A stretch of 33,913 bases of DNA from Terrisporobacter petrolearius (GTDB taxonomy: Bacteria; Bacillota; Clostridia; Peptostreptococcales; Peptostreptococcaceae). The stretch lies in contig NZ_JAHZMO010000035.1 in NCBI RefSeq assembly GCF_020748185.1, positions 1-33,913 of the forward strand, read 5' to 3'. The notes beneath the pieces were generated by a model that had not been told where the DNA came from, did not search any database, and worked only from the letters and a program-made list of their open reading frames with translations. Below, in pieces: positions 14,528 through 22,489 of the stretch (the stretch's first letter is position 1; every line of letters begins with the position of its first letter). Both the position numbers and the translations under genes were made by a program.

Positions 14528-14962
14528 CTATTTATTATTAATTTTACATTCACTTTCATATAAGTTCTTTATTAACTTTTCAGTTTTATATAACTCACCT
14601 AATATTGGATTATTATAATCGCTATAACTATCCATGTAAGCTCTTACTCCACCAATAATATTCATCTGTTTTATATCCTTATTATTCTCAAGAATATTTA
14701 ATGCATTTTTATACCTTTTATAGATTAACTGCATAATGCCACTATTAATTTCGTCTGTATACTCTATTTCTAGTTTATCTATAACAATTTTTATCTGCTC
14801 CATTATTACTTTCTTTTTATCCACTTCGTTCACCTCATATTTACTTGGCACATCCCTTATTTCTTTTATCCAATCGGATGACCATCCATATGGTAATAAA
14901 ATCTGGTCGCCGTCACCTACTAGTAATAGTAAGTTCTTGACATAAACTGTCAAGAACTTCAC
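14528..14962 (-). CDS. Hypothetical protein whose N terminus derives from the palindromic repeat
   Basis: 144 residues, not recognised. The only early start is a GTG that overlaps the GGGG of its would-be ribosome binding site. The first dozen residues (KFLTVYVKNLLLL) are encoded by the 25-bp palindromic repeat and its flank. From DQILLPYGWSSDW onward the protein looks conserved, then becomes helical and charged (QLIYKRYKNALNILENN). It is probably a gene whose 5' end has been replaced or truncated by the repeat. It could also start at the internal ATG of IMEQIKIV. Confidence 0.5.
   Translation of the reverse strand: MKFLTVYVKNLLLLVGDGDQILLPYGWSSDWIKEIRDVPSKYEVNEVDKKKVIMEQIKIVIDKLEIEYTDEINSGIMQLIYKRYKNALNILENNKDIKQMNIIGGVRAYMDSYSDYNNPILGELYKTEKLIKNLYESECKINNK
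14933..14957. repeat. 25-bp palindromic repeat, copy 3 of 3 (perfect stem)
   Basis: GTTCTTGACA-TAAAC-TGTCAAGAAC: ten perfect base pairs around a five-base loop. It is the best preserved copy. It is followed by CTTCACCCCT (as in copy 1) and AAGGTATTGCAATGACTT (as in copy 2). Confidence 0.75.
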
Positions 14963-15221
14963 CCCTCGGCCATCCTAGTCAAGGTATTGCAATGACTTGA
15001 CTTGCTACCATAAAGTTAGAAGGTCTACACATTTTTGTGTACCCCCCTTCATTTACTTAGTTTTTATATATTTTCATCACTAAAACTACTATAAACTTTC
15101 TTACCATTTATAACTTTGTAAGCTCAGTCACTTGTTAAACGGTTTTACGTAACATTAGCTAAGTATACAACTTATTAAATAAAACTAGCTACTATTTATA
15201 TTCAAAACCATCTGGTAACGT

Positions 15222-16040
15222 TTAATCCTCAAAATAGCTATCTGCTTTAGCACTTGCTGGATTGAACATGTATACACATCCATCTTCTGCTACATACTCA
15301 AAGCCTCGTTCTAACCTATCATACTCTTTAGACATTTCGTCAATAGTTAATGTTTTATTTAAATGTGGTATATAATATCCTTTTTCTCTTGATTCTTTAT
15401 ATACCTTATCTTTTGTTGATTTCTCTTGTCTTGCTATTCTTTCTGCTTTTTTCTCACTTTGTGCTTCTTTTTTACTTTCTTCTATTATTTCCTTTTCACA
15501 TTTTCCAACTATTTTTAACGCTTTTTTAGTTTGCTCTTCTGTTGCAAACTTATTAGCTTTTATTGACTCTACTTCAGAACCTAATATATAATCCGTTAAA
15601 TAGTCTTTGCACTCCCTATACTTTTTCTTATTAAACAAATTGTCTGCTTTTATCAATAAATCATCTACTTTTTCTGTTTCTTTAAGATGTTTTTCTACTT
15701 CTTGCTTTAAGCTATCTATATCTTTTTTTATAGAATAATTCATATACTCCTTATCTATTGCATCTAAAATGCTACTTGCTTCTTTAATATTATCTTCTTC
15801 CTTTGCTAACTTAGCATCTTGATAGCCATTAATAATATTATATAACTTGTTTGCTTCCTTGTTTTTACTATCTTCGTCTAAAGCCATTTCTAATGAAAGT
15901 ATTGCTTTTTCATACTCTTTACTTTCCATTAGTACCTTAGCCTGTTCAATTGATTTTTTCACCATATTATTTCCGCATCCAACTAGTGTTAGGCCTGTCA
16001 TTAGTACTGCAAAAACTATAGAAATTAACTTTTTACTCAT
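15222..16040 (-). CDS. TPR-like lipoprotein
   Basis: 272 residues. A lipoprotein signal with lipobox LVGC (Cys22). Residues about 28-75 resemble a tetratricopeptide hairpin pair (AKVLMESKEYEKAILSLEMA), and a second similar pair follows near 125-150 (KADNLFNKKKYRECKDYL). After that come a long Lys/Glu helix and a C-terminal YVAEDGCVYMFNPA segment. TPR lipoproteins act as surface scaffolds; the partner is unknown. The ribosome binding site is GGGGAG. Its start lies 18 bases beyond the end of the relic of the 396-residue family. Confidence 0.8.
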   Translation of the reverse strand: MSKKLISIVFAVLMTGLTLVGCGNNMVKKSIEQAKVLMESKEYEKAILSLEMALDEDSKNKEANKLYNIINGYQDAKLAKEEDNIKEASSILDAIDKEYMNYSIKKDIDSLKQEVEKHLKETEKVDDLLIKADNLFNKKKYRECKDYLTDYILGSEVESIKANKFATEEQTKKALKIVGKCEKEIIEESKKEAQSEKKAERIARQEKSTKDKVYKESREKGYYIPHLNKTLTIDEMSKEYDRLERGFEYVAEDGCVYMFNPASAKADSYFED

Positions 16041-16057
16041 TATACTCCCCTTATTTT

Positions 16058-16199
16058 TCAGACATCTATTCCATTTTTAAATAACGTTGATGATACAGTG
16101 TTAATTACTGGTATTGGTAATTCCATAGCTGTAAAAGCATGTGAACTTAAGTGTATTGCATGTTTAGTAACTGCTAAAAGCTTACAAATTAAATTTTGC
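16058..16199 (-). pseudogene. Relic of a second 396-residue-family gene
   Basis: Read leftward, this stretch encodes KLLAVTKHAIHLSSHAFTAM then ELPIPVINTVSSTLFKNGIDV and a stop at 16058-16060. The intact gene at 2979-4169 has LPAAVFAQALHLKSDVYTKF then GLPIPLLEIFSPDL...LYKDGYDI at the matching place. The order and spacing agree over about 45 residues. There is no start codon, and nothing else of the gene is left. It lies directly downstream of the UBA/nuclease-like gene. Confidence 0.75.
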
Positions 16200-16203
16200 T
16201 TTA

Positions 16204-18162
16204 TTAATAACATTTGAATTCTTCATAATCAGACATTCCTTCAAGTACGTCTCTTAAGCCTTTTTGCATTTGTTCTTGAGAAGGCATACTTATCTTTTTA
16301 CGTTTTTTAACTTCATTTTCGACATTGTTTATCAATAAGTTTAATGCAAATTCCTTTCTACTAGAACTAGCAAACATATCCTTAAGAGTTGAACCTGTCA
16401 TTTCACCTTTTAAGTTATCTATAATATTTTCAGCTTCCATTTTACTTAATAAATAGTCTTCTGCAATTTCAGTGAATGTTTTTTCTATAATGCGTACCAT
16501 TTCTTCTGCATCATCTTCAACAAATTTACTTACAACAGAGTTTGACACCTTACTTGCTGCACTTCCACCAGCAAAAGAACCAAGTAATCCTCCTACAAAT
16601 CCACCTACCGCCGTGCCTATTATAGGAACAACGGAACCAGCAAAAGCCCCAGCAGTGGTCCCACCTACCCAACCTGCAGTACCACCAGCTACTGCAGATG
16701 CTGTATTAGTAATATTTTTAAATAATTGTTGTCCTGATATTCTTCCTCTAAAAATATTAACTACATCTACTGATGATAATACGACAACAGAAACTGCACT
16801 TGTTATTGCATTTCCTCTTAACATTTTCGATGCACTTTTCATCGCTGCCGCACCGTAAATATTAGACCCGCTTCTAAATGCATTTACCAACATAGCTGAT
16901 GCCTTAGGTCCCATAATATTAACTATAGCTTCTGAACTTCCAATTAAAGCACTATTTAATCCTGCTTTGGATAATTGACTACTTAAAATAGCTGTAATAA
17001 ATGTAGTCCCACCCACCTTTAATCCTGAATAGGTTGCTGATTTTAAAGAAGTATCAAAAGTTTCTCCATTCCAAATACTAGTTGCAAAAGTTAGCACTGT
17101 ACTTAATCCAAAAGCAGTTGTTGCAATAATTGCACCATTAACAGCGTCAAAAGTTATTGATTCTACTGTGCCAAACTTAGCAATATTTTTCGCTTGCTCA
17201 TATGTAAAGTGACCTTTTCTAACAATATTTTTTGCTTCATTAGGATCTGTTACTCCTGGAACTTCACCATTTCTAATTCTATTTTCCATCGCCTGTATAG
17301 CTGAATCATATTTATCAGATGGAACTTCAATTTTCATTGGAGAACCATCTGGATTAATATACTTTAATCTGCCATTTTCAAAACACTGTTGAATACATTT
17401 AGATCCAGAATTGCAATATTTTGATTGAATATTAATACCATCAACTACTCTGTCTGCGCCAAATTTTGCATTATCATCACCAACAATTTTTGCATTTTTT
17501 CCAGATAATTTATCGTAAATGTGATTATCTCTTTCAGCTGCAAATCCATGTCCTCTAGGAGTATTAAACTTATCCATGCCATAAATTGTACTTGCATTGC
17601 TAACATTTCCATAGACGACACCACTTGCTTCAGCCCCTATAACTTCAATAATACCTAGATCTATTTTGTTTTCGATATCTTTTAATGTCTTTTCAATATC
17701 ACGTCCATTAACTTCATAATATTCTTTTATTTGTTTTATACCCATGCCAGTCTTGGCTTGTATATCCTTAATACTTCTTTTATTATAACCACTAAACATA
17801 CCACTTGTCTCAGCGCCTATAACTTCAGTAATATTTGAATCAATTTTACTTTGAATATCTTTTTTTAATGTTTTTTCAACATCACATCCATTAGCTTCAT
17901 AGTATTCTTTTTCTCTTTTTAGGCCCATGCCAGTTTTAGCTTGTATATCTTTAATACTTCTTTTATTATAATCACTAAACATACCACCTGTCTCTGCGCC
18001 TATAACTTCAATAATACCTAAATCAATTTTATTCTCAATATCTTTTAATGTTTTTTCAATATCACATCCATTAGCTTCATAGTATTCTTTTATTTGTTTA
18101 ATACTCATACCAGCCTTAACTTGTATATCCTTAATACTTCTTTTATTATAATCACTAAACAT
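16204..18162 (-). CDS. Three UBA/EF-Ts-like repeats, nuclease-like core and glycine-zipper membrane region
   Basis: 652 residues from the ATG at 18162, which is 8 bases after GGAG; a GTG two codons upstream is too close. Residues 1-60, 61-121 and 122-181 are near-identical repeats. Each contains SIKDIQAKTGMGIKQIKEYY..NGxDIEKTLKDIE, closely resembling the UBA-like N-terminal domain of EF-Ts. A core follows with AAE (E210), GADRVVDG (D237) and NIQSKY (Q246, K248), a spacing like PD-(D/E)xK nucleases. Near 488-535 is a glycine zipper (GGTAGWVGGTTAG...GTAVGGFVGGLLG), then a helical tail. This core is, as I recall, conserved across distant phyla in proteins likened to YeeR. The role is unknown, perhaps a membrane-acting effector. 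Confidence 0.75.
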   Translation of the reverse strand: MFSDYNKRSIKDIQVKAGMSIKQIKEYYEANGCDIEKTLKDIENKIDLGIIEVIGAETGGMFSDYNKRSIKDIQAKTGMGLKREKEYYEANGCDVEKTLKKDIQSKIDSNITEVIGAETSGMFSGYNKRSIKDIQAKTGMGIKQIKEYYEVNGRDIEKTLKDIENKIDLGIIEVIGAEASGVVYGNVSNASTIYGMDKFNTPRGHGFAAERDNHIYDKLSGKNAKIVGDDNAKFGADRVVDGINIQSKYCNSGSKCIQQCFENGRLKYINPDGSPMKIEVPSDKYDSAIQAMENRIRNGEVPGVTDPNEAKNIVRKGHFTYEQAKNIAKFGTVESITFDAVNGAIIATTAFGLSTVLTFATSIWNGETFDTSLKSATYSGLKVGGTTFITAILSSQLSKAGLNSALIGSSEAIVNIMGPKASAMLVNAFRSGSNIYGAAAMKSASKMLRGNAITSAVSVVVLSSVDVVNIFRGRISGQQLFKNITNTASAVAGGTAGWVGGTTAGAFAGSVVPIIGTAVGGFVGGLLGSFAGGSAASKVSNSVVSKFVEDDAEEMVRIIEKTFTEIAEDYLLSKMEAENIIDNLKGEMTGSTLKDMFASSSRKEFALNLLINNVENEVKKRKKISMPSQEQMQKGLRDVLEGMSDYEEFKCY

Positions 18163-18260
18163 AATCACATCTCCTCATTAATTTTACTTATATCATAATT
18201 TTTCTAGATAAATTTGCTACTAAATTTTTTGTAGGAATACATTTATATATTGTTTATGCA

Positions 18261-19244
18261 TTAATAATACACACTTCTCATCTTTTCAATAGTTTCAATC
18301 ATTTCTTCTCTAAACTTATCAGAACCGATAACCTCTACAGATTCCCCCTGGCTCAAAAGCCACATTTTTATACCTTTCCCAAATAACTCTGCCTCTACTG
18401 TATATTCTCCTTTTTCCTCTACTATTGTCGCATCAGGCAATCTATCTTCAACTGCCTCGATGGATCTACCTGTAAATCTAAACTTTACCCTTTCCAGTTT
18501 TCCTGTTTGCATAAATTGAATTGACTTTCTAAACTCTCCATCTTGGAATCTTTTGCTATAATCCACTTTATATTTTTCATCAGTAATGACTAAATCTTTT
18601 ATTCTGTCTACTCTATAAATAGCAGGGTATTCATAGCTTTTTCCTTCAATAAAAGCTATCAGGTAAAAATAATACTCTGAAAATAACAATCCTTGTGGAC
18701 AAACTTTTCTTTTCGAAACTTCTTCTTGTAATTTTCCATCACTACCTATTTTAAAATACCCAATACTCAATATTTTTTGTTCTTTTATAGCATTGCTTAT
18801 TTTCCATAACTTACTTAAAAGTTTCTTGCCGTGTTGTGGTGATTTATAGTGATGTAACTCATTTCTAATAATTATTTCAATTTTATCTTTATCTTCGCTT
18901 ATACAGTTTTCAAGGAGCTTGTCTAACATATCTTTTAACTCAGTCTTTATAAAACCCCTACTTTCTAGAAGAACCTTAGAGATAGCTAAAACTTCATTTT
19001 CATTGAGATTTTTTTCATGTTTACCTCTAAGAATATATCCTCCTTTTTCTTTATCTGTTACAATTTCCTCACCTACCAACTCTCCATCAGGCTTTTCAAC
19101 AAACTTTTTAACATCTTGCATATACCTATAAAAAGTTCTTTCATTAATATTAAATTTGTCTATTACCTCACGCTTTCTAACTACTTTTCCTTCAAATAAT
19201 CTATTATAAATATATAACAACACTTCCCCTTTAAATCTCTCCAT
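18261..19244 (-). CDS. WYL-domain transcriptional regulator, copy B
   Basis: 327 residues, about 96% identical to copy A (4474-5463), with the same helix-turn-helix, WYL and WCX parts. Differences include RLFEGK for RLLEGK, KREV for KHEV and YKSPQHGKKLLSKLWK for YDSPKHGKKLLDKLWQ. The end is SVYY instead of RVYTYE, where the duplication stops. It is followed, 98 bases downstream, by the UBA/nuclease-like gene, its most likely target. Both copies keep full reading frames, which suggests selection or recent duplication. Confidence 0.9.
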   Translation of the reverse strand: MERFKGEVLLYIYNRLFEGKVVRKREVIDKFNINERTFYRYMQDVKKFVEKPDGELVGEEIVTDKEKGGYILRGKHEKNLNENEVLAISKVLLESRGFIKTELKDMLDKLLENCISEDKDKIEIIIRNELHHYKSPQHGKKLLSKLWKISNAIKEQKILSIGYFKIGSDGKLQEEVSKRKVCPQGLLFSEYYFYLIAFIEGKSYEYPAIYRVDRIKDLVITDEKYKVDYSKRFQDGEFRKSIQFMQTGKLERVKFRFTGRSIEAVEDRLPDATIVEEKGEYTVEAELFGKGIKMWLLSQGESVEVIGSDKFREEMIETIEKMRSVYY

Positions 19245-19291
19245 ATAAAAATGTTACTCCTTTAAATAGTATATCTTAATTTATTCTTTTA

Positions 19292-19897
19292 TTATTTTTC
19301 TACATTTATCGCATAATTCCTCTTTTTTCCCCTTTTTATCCTATACATTTCTCTATCTGCCATTCTTATTAGATCCTTACTAGTTAACTTTTCTTCTGTT
19401 TCTTTACTGTATTCATAAAATCCATAGCTAAGGCTCAAGTTATATTTTTCATTATTTTTATTACTTTCTTCTATTAATTTTATTATTCTCCCCCATACTG
19501 TATTGACTTCTTTCATTGTTGTTTTAGGAAATACTACTAAAAATTCATCACCTCCCATTCTAATTGCAAAGTCAGTTTTCCTAATACTTTCTTTCAAAAT
19601 TTCAGCTACACTTATTAATAGTTTGTCCCCTTGTTCATGACCAAAAGTATCATTTATTATCTTTAGTCCATCCACATCAATAAAGGAAATAACCAGATTT
19701 TCATCATTATCTTTTGCTAGTTTTAATTCTCTTTCTAGTAACCCTAAACCTGATTTTCTATTTAATACTCCTGTCATGGAATCTATACTAACTAAGTAAT
19801 TTAATTTTTTATTTTCTAACCTTAATTTCTCTAGCATCTCATCTTTCTGTATCAAAATCTCAATAAGTTTTTTTCTATTCATATTATAATAATTCAC
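19292..19897 (-). CDS. GGDEF diguanylate cyclase, copy B
   Basis: 201 residues, differing from copy A at only about six positions (for example YNMNRKK, EMLEKL, DNDENL, KDLIRMADREM). The GGDEF active site and the RxxD inhibitory site are intact. The start is GTG with GGGGAGA upstream, as in copy A. It is paired with WYL copy B 47 bases downstream, a conserved two-gene unit. Confidence 0.93.
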   Translation of the reverse strand: MNYYNMNRKKLIEILIQKDEMLEKLRLENKKLNYLVSIDSMTGVLNRKSGLGLLERELKLAKDNDENLVISFIDVDGLKIINDTFGHEQGDKLLISVAEILKESIRKTDFAIRMGGDEFLVVFPKTTMKEVNTVWGRIIKLIEESNKNNEKYNLSLSYGFYEYSKETEEKLTSKDLIRMADREMYRIKRGKKRNYAINVEK

Positions 19898-20454
19898 TTA
19901 CTCTCCCCATCCTTAATATTTATATCATTTAACTTTATCTTAATTATACTTATACTCAATGACACAGACTGTCAGTGAAAATAATAATTCAAAATTTTTC
20001 AAAATAAAAAGCCACTAACAAAGAAAATGAACTTCTTTGGTTAGTGACCAATATTAATATCTATTCAATTTATACTTATTTTTAATTATTGATTATTTTT
20101 AGCTATATTGTTTTAGTAATCAAAATCGGTAATTTTGTACCGATTTATACCTTTTATATATTATTTATTTACATAATGTAATTAAATATAAACTCTATTG
20201 ATACTCAGCGGTTTTCTACTTATAGATTTTCTATAAGCAAATACTATACTTACTTGTGTATTTCTCCATCTTATTCAAAATACACTCGCCATTATCGCTT
20301 CCCTATAATATTTTGCAATTTTTATATATTAACTTATATCACAATATTTTTGAATCCATATGATTTATTATTGTAAGCGTAAAATGAATAAAATAACTAA
20401 CATTAATATCAGTTGTTTTCTCATTTTGTGTATTAATTTTCAATATTATAAAAA
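19898..20454. other. Intergenic region, 557 bases
   Basis: Holds the right end of duplication B with its terminator and then unique AT-rich sequence. At 20125-20150 ATCGGTAATTTTGTACCGAT forms a short stem. I see no gene in the remainder. Confidence 0.45.
20011..20048 (-). terminator. Rho-independent terminator upstream of GGDEF copy B
   Basis: Counterpart of the hairpin at 6229-6268: CACTAACAAAGAA/TTCTTTGGTTAGTG, followed leftward by TTTTTATTTT. The two arms have changed between copies while keeping most pairing. Confidence 0.7.
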
Positions 20455-21039
20455 TTATCCAGCAAATGTTAAATAAGTTACTTTGCCGTTTATAGTGCGA
20501 AAGAAAAATGCTTCTGAGTTCATGTTTTGTCCATTGTCATTAAAATACTCTATTTGTTTATCTCGATTACCTACCCAATCAAGTCCTAGATCTACATTGT
20601 CAGAAAGTTTAAAAATTCTCTTTTGGTCTTTTATATGTTTGATTTATGAACTTCCTTGTGAATTACAATCAAGGGAACCCCATACAATTAAGTTGTTATT
20701 CTCTATTATTAATTTATATACACATGCTCCTTCCGGTTTAGATGAATATCCCATATTATTTTTACTTAGAGATAAAGCATTGTATTCTTTTGTTCCTTTT
20801 TGTCCAGCTTCCTCTAACAATGCCTTATCTTCACTTAGTCTTACTGATTCTTCTAATTGTTTCATAATTTCTTGCTCGGACATATCTTGTTCTTTCTTCA
20901 CATTTTGGGCTTTAGTAATATCTGTACCTTTAAAGAATACTTGCTTATCACAACCATCTATTTTAATTTTGTATATTGTATTAAAATTATCATCGTTTAT
21001 TTTATAATAAATCCAACCATTATTAATGATAATAGCCAT
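20455..21039 (-). pseudogene. DUF5050-like protein gene interrupted by one in-frame stop
   Basis: The first 131 codons give GWIYYKINDDNFNTIYKIKI near the start, like the beta-propeller-type repeats of DUF5050 proteins. A charged middle follows, then a TAA at 20644-20646. The same frame continues without shift for 62 more codons (KDQKRIFKLSDNVDLGLDW ... AFFFRTINGKVTYLTFAG) to TAA 20455-20457. These read like a genuine C-terminal domain. A single nonsense change, or readthrough, explains this best. The ATG at 21039 has GGAATAAGAG upstream, a modest site. Confidence 0.7.
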
Positions 21040-21116
21040 CTCTTATTCCTCATTATTATTTCCCCTTTTATCCTGATTACATTATTTGATTTATAGCGTA
21101 AGAATTATTAAAATAT

Positions 21117-22127
21117 TTAAATACATGTAAGTCTTTTTCCATTATATATAATTACAAATTTCCCTGTTTCAAAATCTTTAACCGTACAAATATAATTATG
21201 TTTATGTAAATTTCCATCGAAATAGATACAATCGGCTTGTGGTGTAAATACTCCATGTCCACCTTTATCTCTATAAAATTTTATATTTCCAGTAAACTCT
21301 CTTTTCTTATAGTTCATGTGTGTTTCTTCTTTTTTATTTGAATCACTTTTTTTATTATTAGTAGAAGAAGATCTATTGTATTCTGTGTTTACATCTGTAT
21401 TCGATTTTCCAATCATAGAAAATGTGACAAAAATAATTCCACAAATCATTGCTGCCATAATGATCCACGATAATAATGGAATTACATTTTGTATAAAAAG
21501 TAAAACAAGTGGTATCAATCCCAAAGAAATTGCTCCATATAATGCTATATATCCAAGCATCCATCTATTTTTATCGCTGATAAGTAAAATAAAAAAAATT
21601 GATACTATAATCATACAAATAATTATAGATATATTTAAAAATAACTTTATGTTCATTCCATCAATAGCTTTTAATATATTTATTTCCTGCTGTTTTGTTA
21701 ATCCAATCTTCCTTGTATTTATTGCCCAGATAATATATGCTACTATTGCAACTAATGTTCCTGCAATAAGGTCAATAGACATAATAGCTCGTTTAGTAAT
21801 AGATGCATTTTTAAAGAAAGCCATTAATACAAGTATCAACTCAAATGTAAGAAATATTAAAATTAAATTTTTTACTAAACCATTAATTATTATATAATAG
21901 GTTCCACTTGTAAAAGCTTCTTTAATCCCATAGTTTTTAATAATACTTATTTGATTCGTATATCCACCATTAATAATAAAAATTATGTACGCAACAACAA
22001 ATCCTAAAATAGCTGCTATCAATGCCAATACAGGAAATATTATACCTAAATTATTAATAGGATCATTCTTGAAATTTTTTACTGCTCCTATAAATCTTTC
22101 TTTTGTTTTTAAACACCAACTAATCAT
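21117..22127 (-). CDS. Multi-pass membrane protein with a soluble C-terminal domain
   Basis: 336 residues. About six to seven membrane segments occupy residues 25-245 (IIFPVLALIAAILGFVVAYI; LILIFLTFELILVLMAFF; GYIALYGAISLGLIPLVLLF). A Ser/Asn/Lys-rich linker (about 250-272) leads to a C-terminal domain of about 60 residues: GNIKFYRDKGGHGVFTPQAD ... KFVIIYNGKRLTCI. That tail looks like a compact beta domain and may be cytoplasmic. Not recognised. The ATG has GGGG about ten bases upstream. It is separated by about 130 bases from the phosphatase operon upstream. Confidence 0.75.
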   Translation of the reverse strand: MISWCLKTKERFIGAVKNFKNDPINNLGIIFPVLALIAAILGFVVAYIIFIINGGYTNQISIIKNYGIKEAFTSGTYYIIINGLVKNLILIFLTFELILVLMAFFKNASITKRAIMSIDLIAGTLVAIVAYIIWAINTRKIGLTKQQEINILKAIDGMNIKLFLNISIIICMIIVSIFFILLISDKNRWMLGYIALYGAISLGLIPLVLLFIQNVIPLLSWIIMAAMICGIIFVTFSMIGKSNTDVNTEYNRSSSTNNKKSDSNKKEETHMNYKKREFTGNIKFYRDKGGHGVFTPQADCIYFDGNLHKHNYICTVKDFETGKFVIIYNGKRLTCI

Positions 22128-22254
22128 TGTTATATTTTCCCCCCTCGTATAATAATGTATATAAATTAGGCTTCACATCTAAACTTTATATTTATTGCAA
22201 TTCTTACTCCTAAAAGCGTTAGCCTACATTATTATTAATATTTTTTATTATTTT

Positions 22255-22461
22255 TTAAAAACTGATCTCGTAACAGATAGAGTTTTTCGTAGTATTCAGC
22301 TCATAATTACATAATTTACGATACTTTTCAATATTAATAGGTTGTCCTTTATCATTGTAGTCATGGCTATTATAGCAAAGTTGCTTTAGCACATCATCTG
22401 CCAATAATATTAATTTTTCAATATCATTGATACTAACAGCTTCAAGTTTATTGATTTGCAT
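22255..22461 (-). CDS. Small hypothetical protein (68 residues)
   Basis: Charged, helical N-terminal half (NDIEKLILLADDVLKQLCYN) and a Tyr/Asn-rich tail; no recognised domain. GGAAGGAT lies 8 bases before the ATG. It follows the metallophosphatase gene by 28 bases and is probably the last gene of that operon. Confidence 0.6.
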   Translation of the reverse strand: MQINKLEAVSINDIEKLILLADDVLKQLCYNSHDYNDKGQPINIEKYRKLCNYELNTTKNSICYEISF

Positions 22462-22489
22462 TTTTATTTATCCTTCCATACTAAATTCA

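Larger units (their letters stand above)
18267..20118. repeat. Segmental duplication, copy B (partner 4485-6337)
   Basis: Same content and orientation as copy A. The right edge is TTGTTTTAGTA (20108-20118), after which the sequence is unrelated to copy A and has no palindromic repeat. The left edge is at ACAC.CTTCTCATCTT near the WYL stop. Confidence 0.9.

Noticed and set aside
17640..18165. Three tandem repeats of about 180 bp considered as a CRISPR or satellite array
   Set aside because: They are in-frame protein repeats (EF-Ts/UBA-like), far too long for CRISPR repeats and without spacers.
20483..21007. Plus-strand frame of 174 codons opposite the DUF5050-like gene
   Set aside because: The minus strand shows domain-like sequence (GWIYYKI...) and a continuing frame; the plus frame shows none.
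21316..21897. Plus-strand frame of 193 codons
   Set aside because: Antisense to membrane-spanning codons of the 336-residue gene; hydrophobic shadow without start signals.
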